DNA of 64,000 nucleotides from CAIJMU01 sp035530275 (GCA_035530275.1 DATKVC010000018.1:62001-126000), one strand, 5' to 3'; positions 31,789 to 40,564 are shown, counted from the first letter of the stretch. The notes: generated by a model not told the origin, from the letters alone. Translations and numbers: made by a program.

Positions 31789-33516
31789 ATGGAATTCACC
31801 TCTCTCGACCTCGTCCCCGACCTCCAGAAGAGCATCGCCGAAGCCGGCTTCACCACTGCCACCCCCGTCCAGGAGGCCGTCTTTCCCCACGCCCTCTCCG
31901 GCGAGGACATCTACGCCCAGTCCCAGACGGGCACCGGCAAGACCGCCGCCTTCCTCGTCCCCATCTTCAACCGCATCCTCACCGTTCCCGAGCTTCGGAC
32001 CCGAAAGGCCCTCGTCCTCGCCCCAACCCGCGAGCTTGCCGTGCAGATCGAGGGCGAGGCCCACAAGCTCGCAAAGTACCTCCCCGTCAGCACCGCCTGC
32101 TTCTACGGCGGCGTGGGTTACGGGCCCCAGGTCGACGCATTGCGGAACGGCGTGCAGATGATGATCGGCACCCCCGGCCGCATCATCGACCTCATCCAGC
32201 AGGGCAAGATGCTTCTCAAGGAGGTCGGATTCCTCGTCATCGACGAGGCCGACCGCATGTTCGACATGGGCTTTATCGACGACCTCCGCAGGCTTATCCG
32301 CTATCTGCCGGGTCCCCATGAGCGCCAGACCTTCCTCTTCTCCGCGACCCTCGGCCTCAGGGTCAAGGATCTCGCCTGGGAATACATGGACGTTCCCAAG
32401 GAAATCACCATCGAGCCTGAGCACATGACGGTCGACCTCGTCACCCAGGAACTCCACCACGTCGGTGTCCACGAAAAAATGCGCCTCCTCCTCGGCATCC
32501 TCCAGCGGGACAAGCCGGGCTCGGCCATCATCTTCGCCAACCAGAAATCGATGGTCGAGGAGATCTCCCGCCGCCTCCGCATCAACGGTGTCGAGAACGA
32601 GTACATCATGGGCGACCTTCCCCAATCGAAGCGCTCCGAGATCATCGACAGCCTCAAGTCGGGCAGGCTCTCCATCCTCGTCGCCACAGACGTCGCGGCC
32701 CGCGGCCTCGACGTCGAGGCCCTCGACCTCGTCATCAACTACGATTTGCCCGACGACACCGAATCCTACGTCCATCGCATCGGTCGAACCGCCCGCGCCG
32801 GCAAGGCCGGCAAGGCCGTGACCTTCGCCTGCGAGAAATTCGTCTTCAACCTTCCCTCGATCGAAAAGTTCATCGGCATGAAGATTCCGGTCGCCGGCTG
32901 GGATCCCGCCCTCCAGGTCGAGGACAAGAGCGAGGGCATGCGCTTCGGCCGGGCCTCGCAATTCCGTCACGAGCATGGGAGCCGCGAACGCGAGCGGGGA
33001 CAGCGCGAGGAATACCGCGGCGTCCGTCGCGGAGCCGGCGGCGCGAGGAACGACGATCCGCGGTTGGAAGCGCGCATGCGGGACGAGAGCCGCCGCCCCG
33101 GCGAGGTCAAGCGACGCGACGATCCGCGGCGCGAGGGCACTCCCCGCAGCGAGGTCCACGGCCAGGCGAAGGGCAAGCAGGGCCCCTCGCGAAACGCCCC
33201 TCGCCAGGGGAGCGAGGCCAAGAAGCCGGCCCCCGTCTCCGCGACGCCCATCGCCGATTCAGGCCAGGATCTCTACAAGCTATCGCAGGAAGAACGGCTC
33301 AGGCTGTTCAAGGAAAAATACGGCGTCACTCCGCCCATGCCCGGCCAGAAAAAGGCCCCGGAGGCCGCAAAGGCCGGAAAGCCGGCGCCGCGCGGGAAAC
33401 AGACTGGCCAGCAGCCTCGCGGCGGCAAGGCTGCCGCGAGCCCGACGCCCACGCCGGCACCAAAGAAGCCTGGCCTTATAGGCAGGCTCCTCGGACTCTT
33501 CGGCAAGAAGGATTGA
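31789..33516 (+). CDS. DEAD-box ATP-dependent RNA helicase
   Basis: An RNA helicase for ribosome assembly or RNA turnover. The 575-residue protein has all core motifs in order: Q-motif region, 'AQSQTGTGKTAAF', 'PTRELAVQI', 'GTPGRI', 'VIDEADRMFD', 'FSATLG', 'IIFANQKS', 'ATDVAARGLDVE' and 'HRIGRTARAGK'. After the core (about residue 375) comes a long, basic, Arg/Gly/Pro-rich disordered tail of about 200 residues, typical of RhlB/RhlE-like proteins. I use the ATG giving 'MEFTSLDL'; an in-frame ATG at 31696 is possible. A TATAGG element lies at 31690-31695. Confidence 0.94.
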   Translation: MEFTSLDLVPDLQKSIAEAGFTTATPVQEAVFPHALSGEDIYAQSQTGTGKTAAFLVPIFNRILTVPELRTRKALVLAPTRELAVQIEGEAHKLAKYLPVSTACFYGGVGYGPQVDALRNGVQMMIGTPGRIIDLIQQGKMLLKEVGFLVIDEADRMFDMGFIDDLRRLIRYLPGPHERQTFLFSATLGLRVKDLAWEYMDVPKEITIEPEHMTVDLVTQELHHVGVHEKMRLLLGILQRDKPGSAIIFANQKSMVEEISRRLRINGVENEYIMGDLPQSKRSEIIDSLKSGRLSILVATDVAARGLDVEALDLVINYDLPDDTESYVHRIGRTARAGKAGKAVTFACEKFVFNLPSIEKFIGMKIPVAGWDPALQVEDKSEGMRFGRASQFRHEHGSRERERGQREEYRGVRRGAGGARNDDPRLEARMRDESRRPGEVKRRDDPRREGTPRSEVHGQAKGKQGPSRNAPRQGSEAKKPAPVSATPIADSGQDLYKLSQEERLRLFKEKYGVTPPMPGQKKAPEAAKAGKPAPRGKQTGQQPRGGKAAASPTPTPAPKKPGLIGRLLGLFGKKD

Positions 33517-33566
33517 TCCCGGAATAGATCGGAAGCGCCGCGCCTGGCGCGCGTCGCCTCCGGGCC

Positions 33567-34058
33567 TCACTGGTTTTCGTATTTCTCCACTTCATCATGG
33601 ACATACTCGAGTTCGACGCCTGCCTCGCGGAACATGGCCTCGCTGTCCGCCCCCGCGTGGTAGCGGCGCTCGGCGACCACCCGCTTTATGCCGCAGTTGA
33701 TGATCATCATGCCGCAGGTGCGGCAGGGTGTCATCCTGCAATAGAGGGTGGCGCCGTCGATGGCCACCCCGCGCTTGGCCGCCTGGCAGATGGCGTTCTG
33801 CTCGGCGTGCACCGTCCGAACGCAATGCTGGGTCACCGTGCCGTCCTCGCGAAGCGACTTCCGCATTTCGTGGCCGGCGTCGTCGCAATGGGGAAGCCCC
33901 GCGGGGGCGCCCACATAGCCGGTGGCGAGTATCTGATGATCGCGGGCTATGACGCAGCCCGAGCGGCCACGGTCGCAAGTAGCCCGCTTGGCGATGGAAG
34001 CGGCGACCTCCATGAAGTACTCGTCCCAGCTCGGCCTGCGATACGCGGTTTCGGACAT
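33567..34058 (-). CDS. dCMP deaminase (ComEB-type cytidine/deoxycytidylate deaminase)
   Basis: Zinc enzyme that converts dCMP to dUMP for thymidylate synthesis. The 163-residue protein has 'RPSWDEYFMEVA' at the N-terminus, 'ATGYVGAPAGLPHC', the zinc/catalytic motif 'VHAEQNAI' and the zinc-cysteine motif 'TPCRTCGMMI'. It converges on the helicase gene (50-base gap) and is divergent from the histidine kinase gene. Length and motifs are typical. Confidence 0.95.
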   Translation of the reverse strand: MSETAYRRPSWDEYFMEVAASIAKRATCDRGRSGCVIARDHQILATGYVGAPAGLPHCDDAGHEMRKSLREDGTVTQHCVRTVHAEQNAICQAAKRGVAIDGATLYCRMTPCRTCGMMIINCGIKRVVAERRYHAGADSEAMFREAGVELEYVHDEVEKYENQ

Positions 34059-34207
34059 TGCGGTTCCCCCCTAGGCGCGATCTTCGAACCCAAGCCCCGG
34101 GAAGTCAATATCGAGATTGCGCCTTTCGGATTCGTAATTTAGGATGGGCCACCCGAAAAGTTGGCCAGGCGCCGCGGAGGTCGATTATCCCGATTAGTGA
34201 AGTGGCT

Positions 34208-36073
34208 ATGCCTCCCAGGACTGGGCCGAAGCGTGGCCGATTGAGGCTATTCCAAGTCGGCCTCAGCGTGAGCCGACGGGTGATCTTCGTCTGCCTCATC
34301 CTCTATATCGCCGTAGCCGCCCTCCTCGAAGGCATCGAGGTCCTGACCGTATCGCGGCAGGTCAAGAAGTCCCTCGACGAGCGAATCGTCGCCCTCGCGG
34401 ATCAAAACCTGCCGGCTCTTTCCCGGGCCGTCTGGAATCTCGACAACGACATAACCGGTCTCATTCTCGCGGGAATGGCGAACGATGGGTCGATAGGGAA
34501 GGTCGTACTCGACGACGAACTCGGCCGACCATCCATTTCCCTCTATTCATCCGAACTCGCGACAGGGAAGGGAAGAGGGCGGGCGGAGATCGACGACCTC
34601 ATGTTGGGACAGCCCCGATCCTTCAAGTTATCTTTCGCGTCCCAGAACAGTCCGCCGGCCTTCCTCGGCACATTGACCCTCTATCCCTCGCTCGTCTCCG
34701 AGCATGAGCGCATACGGCAGACCCTCCTCCTCGGACTGGGCCGCACCGCCATCATCGTGGTCCTCCTCCTCCTTGTCCTCTTCCTCGCGATCGAACATTT
34801 CCTCGGCAAGCCTCTTCGGGTCATGGCGAGACAGATCACGGCGATCGATCCCGCCGATCCAGGATCAGTCCATCTCATGCCCACACCGGGTGCGGGCGGA
34901 GAATTCCTCCTCGTAAGCAGTGCCCTCAACGCCATGGCCGCCCGCATCGGCGAAACGATGGACGCCCTTCGCGAAAGCGAGCGACGGGTCTGGTCCACCT
35001 TCGAGGATTCGCCGATCTCGCTCTGGGACGAGGACTTCTCCCTCTTGAAGCGGAGGATCGACGAGTTGAAGGCCGAGGGAATCGTCGATTGGAAATCGTT
35101 CTTCGCTTCGGCTGAACGGGTCGTCGAATTCAACGCCCTCGTGCGAGTGCGGGACGTCAACAGGACGACGCTCAAACTGCTCGGCATCGAGGACAAGGCC
35201 GTCCTCACCTCCGGATTGCCGACCCTCTACGATCAGGTCCAGATCGAATTGATGCGCCAGGAGTTCATCGCCCTCGCCTCCGGCGCCACCTCCTATGAGG
35301 GAGAGACTGATTTCGCGACGCCCGAGGGACGGCTGGTAGAAATGGAGATCAGGGTGAGCGTCGTCCCCGGCAGCGAGGACAGCTGGGACCATGTGCTCGC
35401 CTCGGTCATCGACATCACCAACCAGAAGGCCGCCGAACGCTTCCTGATACAATCCCTCAACGAAAAGGAACTCCTCCTCCGCGAAGTCCACCATCGGGTC
35501 AAGAACAACCTCCAGATCGTGAGCAGCATCGTCAGTCTCCAGCGGGGCGACGAGGATCCGGCCTCGCCGGTCTCCCGCTCGCTGATCGACATCGAGTCGC
35601 GTATCTGGTCCATGGCCCTCGTCCACGAACTCCTCTACGAAAACGAGAGCTTCGCCTTTCTCGATTTCGCCGCCTATACGCGCCAGCTCTGCGACCATCT
35701 CATCTATTCCTACCTCACCGATCCGCGGCGCGTCAGGTTCGTCTGCGAAGTCGATTCCAACGTTCGGCTGCCCCTCGAAAAGGCCATTCCCCTGGGTCTC
35801 ATCATCAACGAACTCGTGGTCAACTCGCTCAAGTACGCCTTTGGCGAGGGCCGACGAGGCGAACTTGCCGTGAAGATCGCGAGGGAGGGGGACACTCTCC
35901 GCCTCGAAGTCGAGGACGACGGCCCCGGCCTGCACGGCAAAGGCGGCCACAACGGCGAAGGCTCGGGGGGCGTCGGTTTCAGCCTGGTGGAGGGACTGGC
36001 GGCCCAGCTCGGAGGGACGCGAAGCATCCAGGGAGAAGGCCGCATGCATGTAAGCGTCGTCTTCCCCGGGTGA
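34208..36073 (+). CDS. Membrane sensor histidine kinase, HisKA_2 family
   Basis: A 621-residue sensor kinase. A first membrane helix (about residues 24-45), an extracytoplasmic sensor of about 135 residues and a second helix (about 178-198) are followed by a HAMP-like stretch, a PAS-like domain (about 265-410) and a HisKA_2 dimerisation domain with the phospho-acceptor histidine in 'REVHHRVKNNLQIVSSI', then a HATPase domain ('LIINELVVNSLKYAF', 'VEDDGPGL'). HisKA_2 kinases often signal through atypical receivers. No response regulator gene is adjacent. The start is the ATG giving 'MPPRTGPKRG'; the SD is weak. Confidence 0.9.
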   Translation: MPPRTGPKRGRLRLFQVGLSVSRRVIFVCLILYIAVAALLEGIEVLTVSRQVKKSLDERIVALADQNLPALSRAVWNLDNDITGLILAGMANDGSIGKVVLDDELGRPSISLYSSELATGKGRGRAEIDDLMLGQPRSFKLSFASQNSPPAFLGTLTLYPSLVSEHERIRQTLLLGLGRTAIIVVLLLLVLFLAIEHFLGKPLRVMARQITAIDPADPGSVHLMPTPGAGGEFLLVSSALNAMAARIGETMDALRESERRVWSTFEDSPISLWDEDFSLLKRRIDELKAEGIVDWKSFFASAERVVEFNALVRVRDVNRTTLKLLGIEDKAVLTSGLPTLYDQVQIELMRQEFIALASGATSYEGETDFATPEGRLVEMEIRVSVVPGSEDSWDHVLASVIDITNQKAAERFLIQSLNEKELLLREVHHRVKNNLQIVSSIVSLQRGDEDPASPVSRSLIDIESRIWSMALVHELLYENESFAFLDFAAYTRQLCDHLIYSYLTDPRRVRFVCEVDSNVRLPLEKAIPLGLIINELVVNSLKYAFGEGRRGELAVKIAREGDTLRLEVEDDGPGLHGKGGHNGEGSGGVGFSLVEGLAAQLGGTRSIQGEGRMHVSVVFPG

Positions 36074-36086
36074 GGCCGGCCTGCGG

Positions 36087-36116
36087 TTGTATTCCCGAGC
36101 GGCTTCGAGCTATCGT
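36087..36116 (+). promoter_or_regulatory. Candidate promoter of the dual immunophilin gene
   Basis: TTGTAT (36087-36092) and TATCGT (36111-36116) are 18 bases apart in the short gap after the kinase gene, 35 bases before the start codon. GGAG precedes the ATG by about 11 bases. Confidence 0.4.
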
Positions 36117-36151
36117 CCGTAACCACATCACCACGACGGAGATTTCATAGC

Positions 36152-37165
36152 ATGCGCATACGATCCACCATCGCCGCCCTCGGCCTCGCCGCGGCGGCAA
36201 CCCTCGCCTTCGGACAGTCGAACCTTCCCGATGGCCTCTACGCGAAGATCAGCACCGATAAGGGCGTCATCACCCTTAGGCTCGACTACGACAAGGCACC
36301 TCTGACGGTCACCAATTTCGTGGGACTCGCGGAAGGAACCCTCGACGCCAACAAAGGCAAACGCTTCTACGACGGCCTGACCTTCCATAGGGTCGTCGCC
36401 GACTTCGTCATCCAGGGCGGCGATCCCAAGGGCGACGGCTCCGGCGGTCCGGGCTACCAGTTCCCCAACGAGATCTCGCCCGAGCTCAGGCACGACGCCG
36501 CCGGCGTCCTCGCCATGGCCAACGCCGGCCCCGACACCAACGGTTCGCAGTTCTACATCACCCTCGCGCCGACCCCCTTCCTCGACGGCAACTACTCGGT
36601 CTTCGGCAGGGTGGTCGACGGGCTCGACGTCGTGAAGGCGATCGCCAAGGGCGACGTGATGCGCAGGGTCGAGATCATCCGCGTCGGCGCCGCGGCCAAG
36701 GCCTTCAAGGCCGACCAGAAGTCCTTCGACGAGCGCAAGGCGGCCTTGCTCGCGTCGAAGGCCAAGGCTGCCGCCGCCAAGAGAGAAACGGACATCTCCG
36801 CCATCAAGAAGATGTGGCCGGATCTCGCGCGCAATGGCGACGGAACCTTCTCGAAGCTCCTAAATGCCGGTTCGGGACCCCTTCCCCAGGCGGGACAGAC
36901 GGTGGCCGTGCTGTACAAGGGCATGTTCATCGACGGCAGGGTATTCGACCAGTCCAGCGCCCACGGCGGGGCGCCCATCGAGTTCCAGGTCGGCAAGGGC
37001 CAGGTCATCCCCGGCTGGGACAAAGTCCTTCTAACTATGAAGAAGGGCGAGAAGCGTCTCGTCGTCTTCCCGCCCGAACTCGGTTACGGGGCGGCCGGGG
37101 CCGGCGGCGTCATACCGCCCAACGCCTACCTCGCCTTCGAGATGGAGCTGGTCGACATCAAGTAG
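36152..37165 (+). CDS. Secreted dual immunophilin: cyclophilin fused to FKBP
   Basis: A 337-residue peptidyl-prolyl isomerase carrying two unrelated catalytic folds. A signal peptide (about 1-21, ending LAFG) precedes a cyclophilin domain (about 25-180: 'FYDGLTFHRVVADFVIQGGD', 'MANAGPDTNGSQFYITL', 'LDGNYSVFGRVVDG'), a charged linker with a coiled-coil look (about 185-225), and an FKBP domain (about 235-337: 'VAVLYKGMFIDGRVFDQS', 'VIPGWDKVLLTMKKGEKR', 'PPELGYG'). Both active sites look intact. It probably folds envelope proteins in the periplasm. Such fusions are rare outside a few bacteria and parasites. Confidence 0.95.
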   Translation: MRIRSTIAALGLAAAATLAFGQSNLPDGLYAKISTDKGVITLRLDYDKAPLTVTNFVGLAEGTLDANKGKRFYDGLTFHRVVADFVIQGGDPKGDGSGGPGYQFPNEISPELRHDAAGVLAMANAGPDTNGSQFYITLAPTPFLDGNYSVFGRVVDGLDVVKAIAKGDVMRRVEIIRVGAAAKAFKADQKSFDERKAALLASKAKAAAAKRETDISAIKKMWPDLARNGDGTFSKLLNAGSGPLPQAGQTVAVLYKGMFIDGRVFDQSSAHGGAPIEFQVGKGQVIPGWDKVLLTMKKGEKRLVVFPPELGYGAAGAGGVIPPNAYLAFEMELVDIK

Positions 37166-37185
37166 TCCGCGACAGCCGCGCCTCG

Positions 37186-37211
37186 GGCCTCCGCGAATAA
37201 GGGCGGAGGCC
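37186..37211 (+). terminator. Terminator between the immunophilin and ricT genes
   Basis: GGCCTCCGC and GCGGAGGCC form a 9-base-pair stem with an 8-base loop, followed on the plus strand by TTATTTAT. The stem abuts the ricT stop codon on the other strand, so it may serve both converging genes. Confidence 0.7.
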
Positions 37212-38201
37212 TTATTTATCCTCTTCCCGCACCTTCCACTTGCCCTCGCTGTGGACGAAGCGAGAGGCCGGCATGTCGAGGAAGCGGCCGTCCTCGCCGG
37301 CGATCTTGACGCTGCCGCCGAGGGCGTTGACCTCGATGACGCGGAAGAGGGTCCCGTCGAAGGGAAAGCGAACGCCCTCCCCGGGGAGTTCGCGGCGGGC
37401 GTCGCGATAGAAGCCGTATTCGTAGGCGAGACAGCAGAGGAGGCGGCCGCAGGGTCCGGAGATCTTCATGCTGTTGAGCGAGAGGTTCTGGTCCTTGGCC
37501 ATCTTGATCGAGACGGGCGTGAGCTTGTCCGACACGCCATGGCAGCAGAGGACCCGACCGCAGACGCCGCAGCCGCCCAGCACGCGAGCCTCGTCCCTGA
37601 CCCCGATCTGCCTGAGCTCGATGCGCATCTTGAACAGCGAGACGAGGTCCTTCACGAGCTCGCGAAAATCCACTCGGGACTCGGCGCTGAAGAAGAAGAG
37701 GATCTTCTGCTCTTCGAGAAGGTAATGCGCCGAGACGAGCTTCATCGGCAAGCCGCGCTGGTCGATCTTCTGCCGACAGGTCTCGTAGGCCTTCTTTTCC
37801 TTTTCCTCGTTCGCCGCGGCCTTGGCGAGGTCGTCCTTGGTGGCGATTCGCTCGATCTTCAGGAGCTCGTCGGAACCCAGCCGGCCAGGCCGGCCCACGC
37901 GGCCCTGGACCAGGCAGAGGTCTTTGCCATAGCGGGTAGGGGCCACGACGAGCTGGCCCACCGCGATCTCGATTCCCTCTTCGGCCCAGGCGAACCAGGT
38001 CTCGTTGGAATGCTTCGCCTTGACCCTCCAGAGCTGATCGGGCACGGCCCCTTGGTGACGCTGGCCTTCGGCCTTGGCGCCGGACTCCCCGGCCTCGCCC
38101 TGATCCTCGGCCCCGCCCTCGCCTTCTTCCCCTGCTATTTCCTGAGTCCTGTCCTCGAGATGGGCAAGATCCTCGTCGCGTTCTTCGTATCGGTCAGACA
38201 T
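37212..38201 (-). CDS. ricT: PSP1/RicT (YaaT)-family protein
   Basis: A 329-residue cytoplasmic protein with the PSP1 C-terminal domain. Its cysteine-rich motifs 'GGCGVCGRVLCC' and 'GPCGRLLCCLAYE' are diagnostic. In Bacillus the homologue belongs to the iron-sulfur RicAFT complex that affects RNase Y and phosphorelays; RicA and RicF partners are not visible here. The first 50 residues are acidic and disordered, the last 60 specific to this lineage. The SD is AGGGGAC. It is the last gene of M23-bactofilin-YaaR-RicT. Confidence 0.92.
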   Translation of the reverse strand: MSDRYEERDEDLAHLEDRTQEIAGEEGEGGAEDQGEAGESGAKAEGQRHQGAVPDQLWRVKAKHSNETWFAWAEEGIEIAVGQLVVAPTRYGKDLCLVQGRVGRPGRLGSDELLKIERIATKDDLAKAAANEEKEKKAYETCRQKIDQRGLPMKLVSAHYLLEEQKILFFFSAESRVDFRELVKDLVSLFKMRIELRQIGVRDEARVLGGCGVCGRVLCCHGVSDKLTPVSIKMAKDQNLSLNSMKISGPCGRLLCCLAYEYGFYRDARRELPGEGVRFPFDGTLFRVIEVNALGGSVKIAGEDGRFLDMPASRFVHSEGKWKVREEDK

Positions 38202-38209
38202 GCTGTCCC

Positions 38210-38710
38210 CTATTGGAGAAGATCGACGAGCATGCCGTTGATCTCGTCGATCCTCCTGAGTATCTCGAGCCGGTCGCGCTGATTTCGGAGTATCTCGGCG
38301 GCGAGCTTCTCGAGTGATTCATCTATCACGGCCAGGCGGTAGAATTCCTTACGCTTGAGTATGTTGCCGCCCGAGGTTTTTTTCTCTACCGACCAGGCGT
38401 TTTCGACGACATGGTGGACGAAATTGCGCACGGCCTTTTTATAGGCTTGAACCTGGTCGATGGAGAGGTTTTCCTTCAGCCTGTCGCCGGCCTCGTGCAC
38501 CGCGTCGAGGAGCTCGCCGATGGCCCCGTCGGAATACTCCGCGGCAGGGGACTCCCCCGCGGCATCGGCGCCATCGGTCTCGTCGAGGGCCCTGGCCATC
38601 GAAGCCCGAAATAAGCCCTTACCCCTTCCCGTCTTCTTTCCTTCGTCATTCTTTCTCTGAGGGAGGGGGGCAAAAGGAGGCAGGCCTTCGGGAAAGTCTA
38701 TCCGCGCCAT
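38210..38710 (-). CDS. YaaR (DUF327) family protein
   Basis: A 166-residue mainly helical protein. The C-terminal 100 residues fit DUF327/YaaR: 'LLDAVHEAGDRLKENLSIDQ', 'YKKAVRNFVHHVVENAWSVE' and 'EILRRIDEINGMLVDLL'. Function is unknown, but the gene sits beside ricT in several bacteria, including spirochaetes as I recall. The start is one base after the bactofilin stop, pointing to coupled translation. The N-terminal 60 residues are polar and low in complexity. Confidence 0.85.
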   Translation of the reverse strand: MARIDFPEGLPPFAPLPQRKNDEGKKTGRGKGLFRASMARALDETDGADAAGESPAAEYSDGAIGELLDAVHEAGDRLKENLSIDQVQAYKKAVRNFVHHVVENAWSVEKKTSGGNILKRKEFYRLAVIDESLEKLAAEILRNQRDRLEILRRIDEINGMLVDLLQ

Positions 38711-38711
38711 G

Positions 38712-39239
38712 TCAGCCGCGGATCGCGATCGAGTCTTCCCAGGGCTGCGGCGCCGCATCGCCTGAACGGATTTCCTGTGCCGCGAAGGCCGGATCGGTCG
38801 CGGGCCGGGCCGCGGAAATGCCGTTCCCGAAATCGGCGAGGAAACGCAGCCCGTCGCCATGGGCCTCGATGAAGCGCCTGATCTCGATTTCCGCGTTGCC
38901 AGGCCTTCCAGTCACTTCGATGTCGCCGTGGATGACGGCCCCGTCCTCCGCCTCGAGGCGCGAGGCGAAGACGTTGCCGAGGACTATGGCGCCGGCGAGA
39001 AGGCGGAGACCTTCGGTCACGTAGAGATCTCCGCGCACGAGGCCGCCGACGATGGCCGACCGCGCGCGTATCGAAGCCTCCACCCGTCCGGAGGAGCCGA
39101 CCACCACCTTGCCCGAGGCTCGGGCCGAACCGCGGAGATCGCCGTCGATCCTGAGCATGCCGTCGACCTCGAGATCGCCGAGGATGCTGCTGCCGGCCCC
39201 GATCAGGGTGTTGACGAGGGAATCGCGTAGATCAGCCAT
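38712..39239 (-). CDS. Bactofilin (polymer-forming cytoskeletal protein)
   Basis: A 175-residue protein with the beta-helical bactofilin repeat pattern: 'GAGSSILGDLEVDGMLRIDG' followed by 'GKVVVGSSGRVEASIRARS', 'GLVRGDLYVTEGLRLLAGA' and 'GAVIHGDIEV'. Bactofilins polymerise without nucleotide and position cell-wall hydrolases or control shape. The 60-residue C-terminal tail is outside the core. The preceding gene encodes an M23 endopeptidase, a pairing tied to cell curvature and helical shape in other bacteria. It starts 2 bases after the M23 stop. Confidence 0.93.
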   Translation of the reverse strand: MADLRDSLVNTLIGAGSSILGDLEVDGMLRIDGDLRGSARASGKVVVGSSGRVEASIRARSAIVGGLVRGDLYVTEGLRLLAGAIVLGNVFASRLEAEDGAVIHGDIEVTGRPGNAEIEIRRFIEAHGDGLRFLADFGNGISAARPATDPAFAAQEIRSGDAAPQPWEDSIAIRG

Positions 39240-39241
39240 GA

Positions 39242-40312
39242 TCAGTCGCTGAAGCTGACGCCGCCGGCCGTGTCCGGCCGCGTCGAGGTCGCCGCGACGG
39301 AGTTCGCCCTGATATTGAGGAACTGGAGCGGATCGATGACATCGGTACCCAGGTGTATCTCGTAGTGAAGGTGGGGCCCCGTCGTCAGACCGGTGTTGCC
39401 GATGGTGCCGATGACCTGGCCCTGCTCGACCTTCTGGCCCTTGTAGACCCTGAAGGACGAAAGGTGGGCATAGCGGGTGAAGAAGCCGCGATTGTGCTGG
39501 ATGATGATGTAGTTGCCGAAATCGTTGGCGAAACTCACGGTGACGACCTTTCCATCCGCGGTCGCCACGACGGGATCGCCGGTGCGGTAGGTTGAAATGT
39601 CGATGCCCTTGTGGATGTACCACTGTCCCGAGAAGGGATTTTCGTTCTGGCCGTAATACATCGAAATATGGCCGATGCCGCCCTTGATCGGCCAAATGTT
39701 CGGAATGCTCGTGAGGACGGAACTCTGATTGGAAAGCAGGGCCCCGATTTCATTGACGGGATCGACCGATTTTTCGAGGTAATCCGTCACCTTGCGCAGT
39801 TCGGAGACCTCGCGCACCGCGCCCTTGCCGGTTTCGTCCGTGGAAAAGAAGGAGGCCAGATCGCCTCGCTGGTTGGCCGCGTTGCTCGAGTCCGGCCGGG
39901 TGCCGACCATGGCCACGGTGCGCGTCAGGGCCACTTCGAAACGGCGGGCCGCGGCCACGAGCTTTCCCGTCTCGTCACGCATGGTATCGAGGCTCGCTTG
40001 GGCGCTGCGGAGGTCTTGGGACCGAGACGAAAGCGCCGAAGCGGTATCGGAGAATCGGGTCACGATCACCGCCGTCGCGACGACGGCGACGAAGAAGGCT
40101 CCGACGATGGCGACCAGGGCGAAAAAGGAAAGCTGGAAGTTGAATATTCGCTTCTCGGTATGCGGAATGAACATGACCGTAAGCTTTTGGCGGCCGTTCT
40201 TGCGGAGGCGTCCGAAAAAGGAAGAAATCGAGGCAAAGCGCGAACGGAGCATGCCCGAAAGCCGTACCGCGAAGGCGTTCTCCGCCTTCTTGTATTTTCT
40301 GAGAGTAGACAC
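39242..40312 (-). CDS. Membrane-anchored M23-family peptidoglycan endopeptidase
   Basis: A 356-residue protein: basic N-terminal cytoplasmic part, one membrane helix (about residues 58-84), a coiled-coil-like spacer (about 88-180) and an M23 (LytM) domain. Zinc ligands are visible in 'YIHKGIDIS' (His and Asp) and 'GPHLHYEIH' (H-x-H), and 'YYGQNENPFSGQWYIHKG' fits the family, so it is probably active. It would trim the cell wall where the bactofilin scaffold directs it. The start is a GTG with GAGGAGGAG at good spacing. First gene of the shape operon. Confidence 0.93.
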   Translation of the reverse strand: MSTLRKYKKAENAFAVRLSGMLRSRFASISSFFGRLRKNGRQKLTVMFIPHTEKRIFNFQLSFFALVAIVGAFFVAVVATAVIVTRFSDTASALSSRSQDLRSAQASLDTMRDETGKLVAAARRFEVALTRTVAMVGTRPDSSNAANQRGDLASFFSTDETGKGAVREVSELRKVTDYLEKSVDPVNEIGALLSNQSSVLTSIPNIWPIKGGIGHISMYYGQNENPFSGQWYIHKGIDISTYRTGDPVVATADGKVVTVSFANDFGNYIIIQHNRGFFTRYAHLSSFRVYKGQKVEQGQVIGTIGNTGLTTGPHLHYEIHLGTDVIDPLQFLNIRANSVAATSTRPDTAGGVSFSD

Positions 40313-40330
40313 TCCCGCTCCTCCTCGCGC

Positions 40331-40375
40331 TAACGCTCCGCTATGTCTTCGGCTTACGCTCCGCTAGACCTTCGG
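40331..40375. repeat. Tandem repeat, period 23, two copies
   Basis: Two 22-base units (40331-40352 and 40354-40375) share ACGCTCCGCTA and CTTCGG and differ at five positions. They lie in the untranslated leader between the predicted promoter and the M23 start, so they would be in the transcript. Confidence 0.6.
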
Positions 40376-40403
40376 GTCCGATACGGTTCGAGAGTTACCC
40401 ATT

Positions 40404-40450
40404 ACAATAGCATTTCGATTATCGGCCTGTCAAAGGGTAGCTTTGACAGG
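40404..40450 (-). promoter_or_regulatory. Promoter of the M23-bactofilin operon with overlapping inverted repeat
   Basis: Minus strand TTGACA (40433-40428) and TATTGT (40409-40404) are 18 bases apart. A perfect 10-base inverted repeat, CCTGTCAAAG and CTTTGACAGG (40426-40435 and 40441-40450, 5-base loop), covers the -35 element. Its position and symmetry suit an operator for a dimeric repressor. The two divergent genes both read away from it, so a terminator role is unlikely. Confidence 0.5.
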
Positions 40451-40535
40451 ATCGTGATTCCCGGCAAAGAGATGCTTGCGCCGGAATTTGGGCTTTTCCC
40501 CTCCCGTCCCCCGCGCTATCGAGAGCAATAAGATT

Positions 40536-40564
40536 TTGAAATCCGCGCGGAGACGTAGTACACT
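40536..40564 (+). promoter_or_regulatory. Candidate leaderless promoter of the MBL-fold gene
   Basis: TTGAAA (40536-40541), 17-base spacer, TACACT (40559-40564), then 9 bases to the ATG at 40574, which has no SD. Confidence 0.45.
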
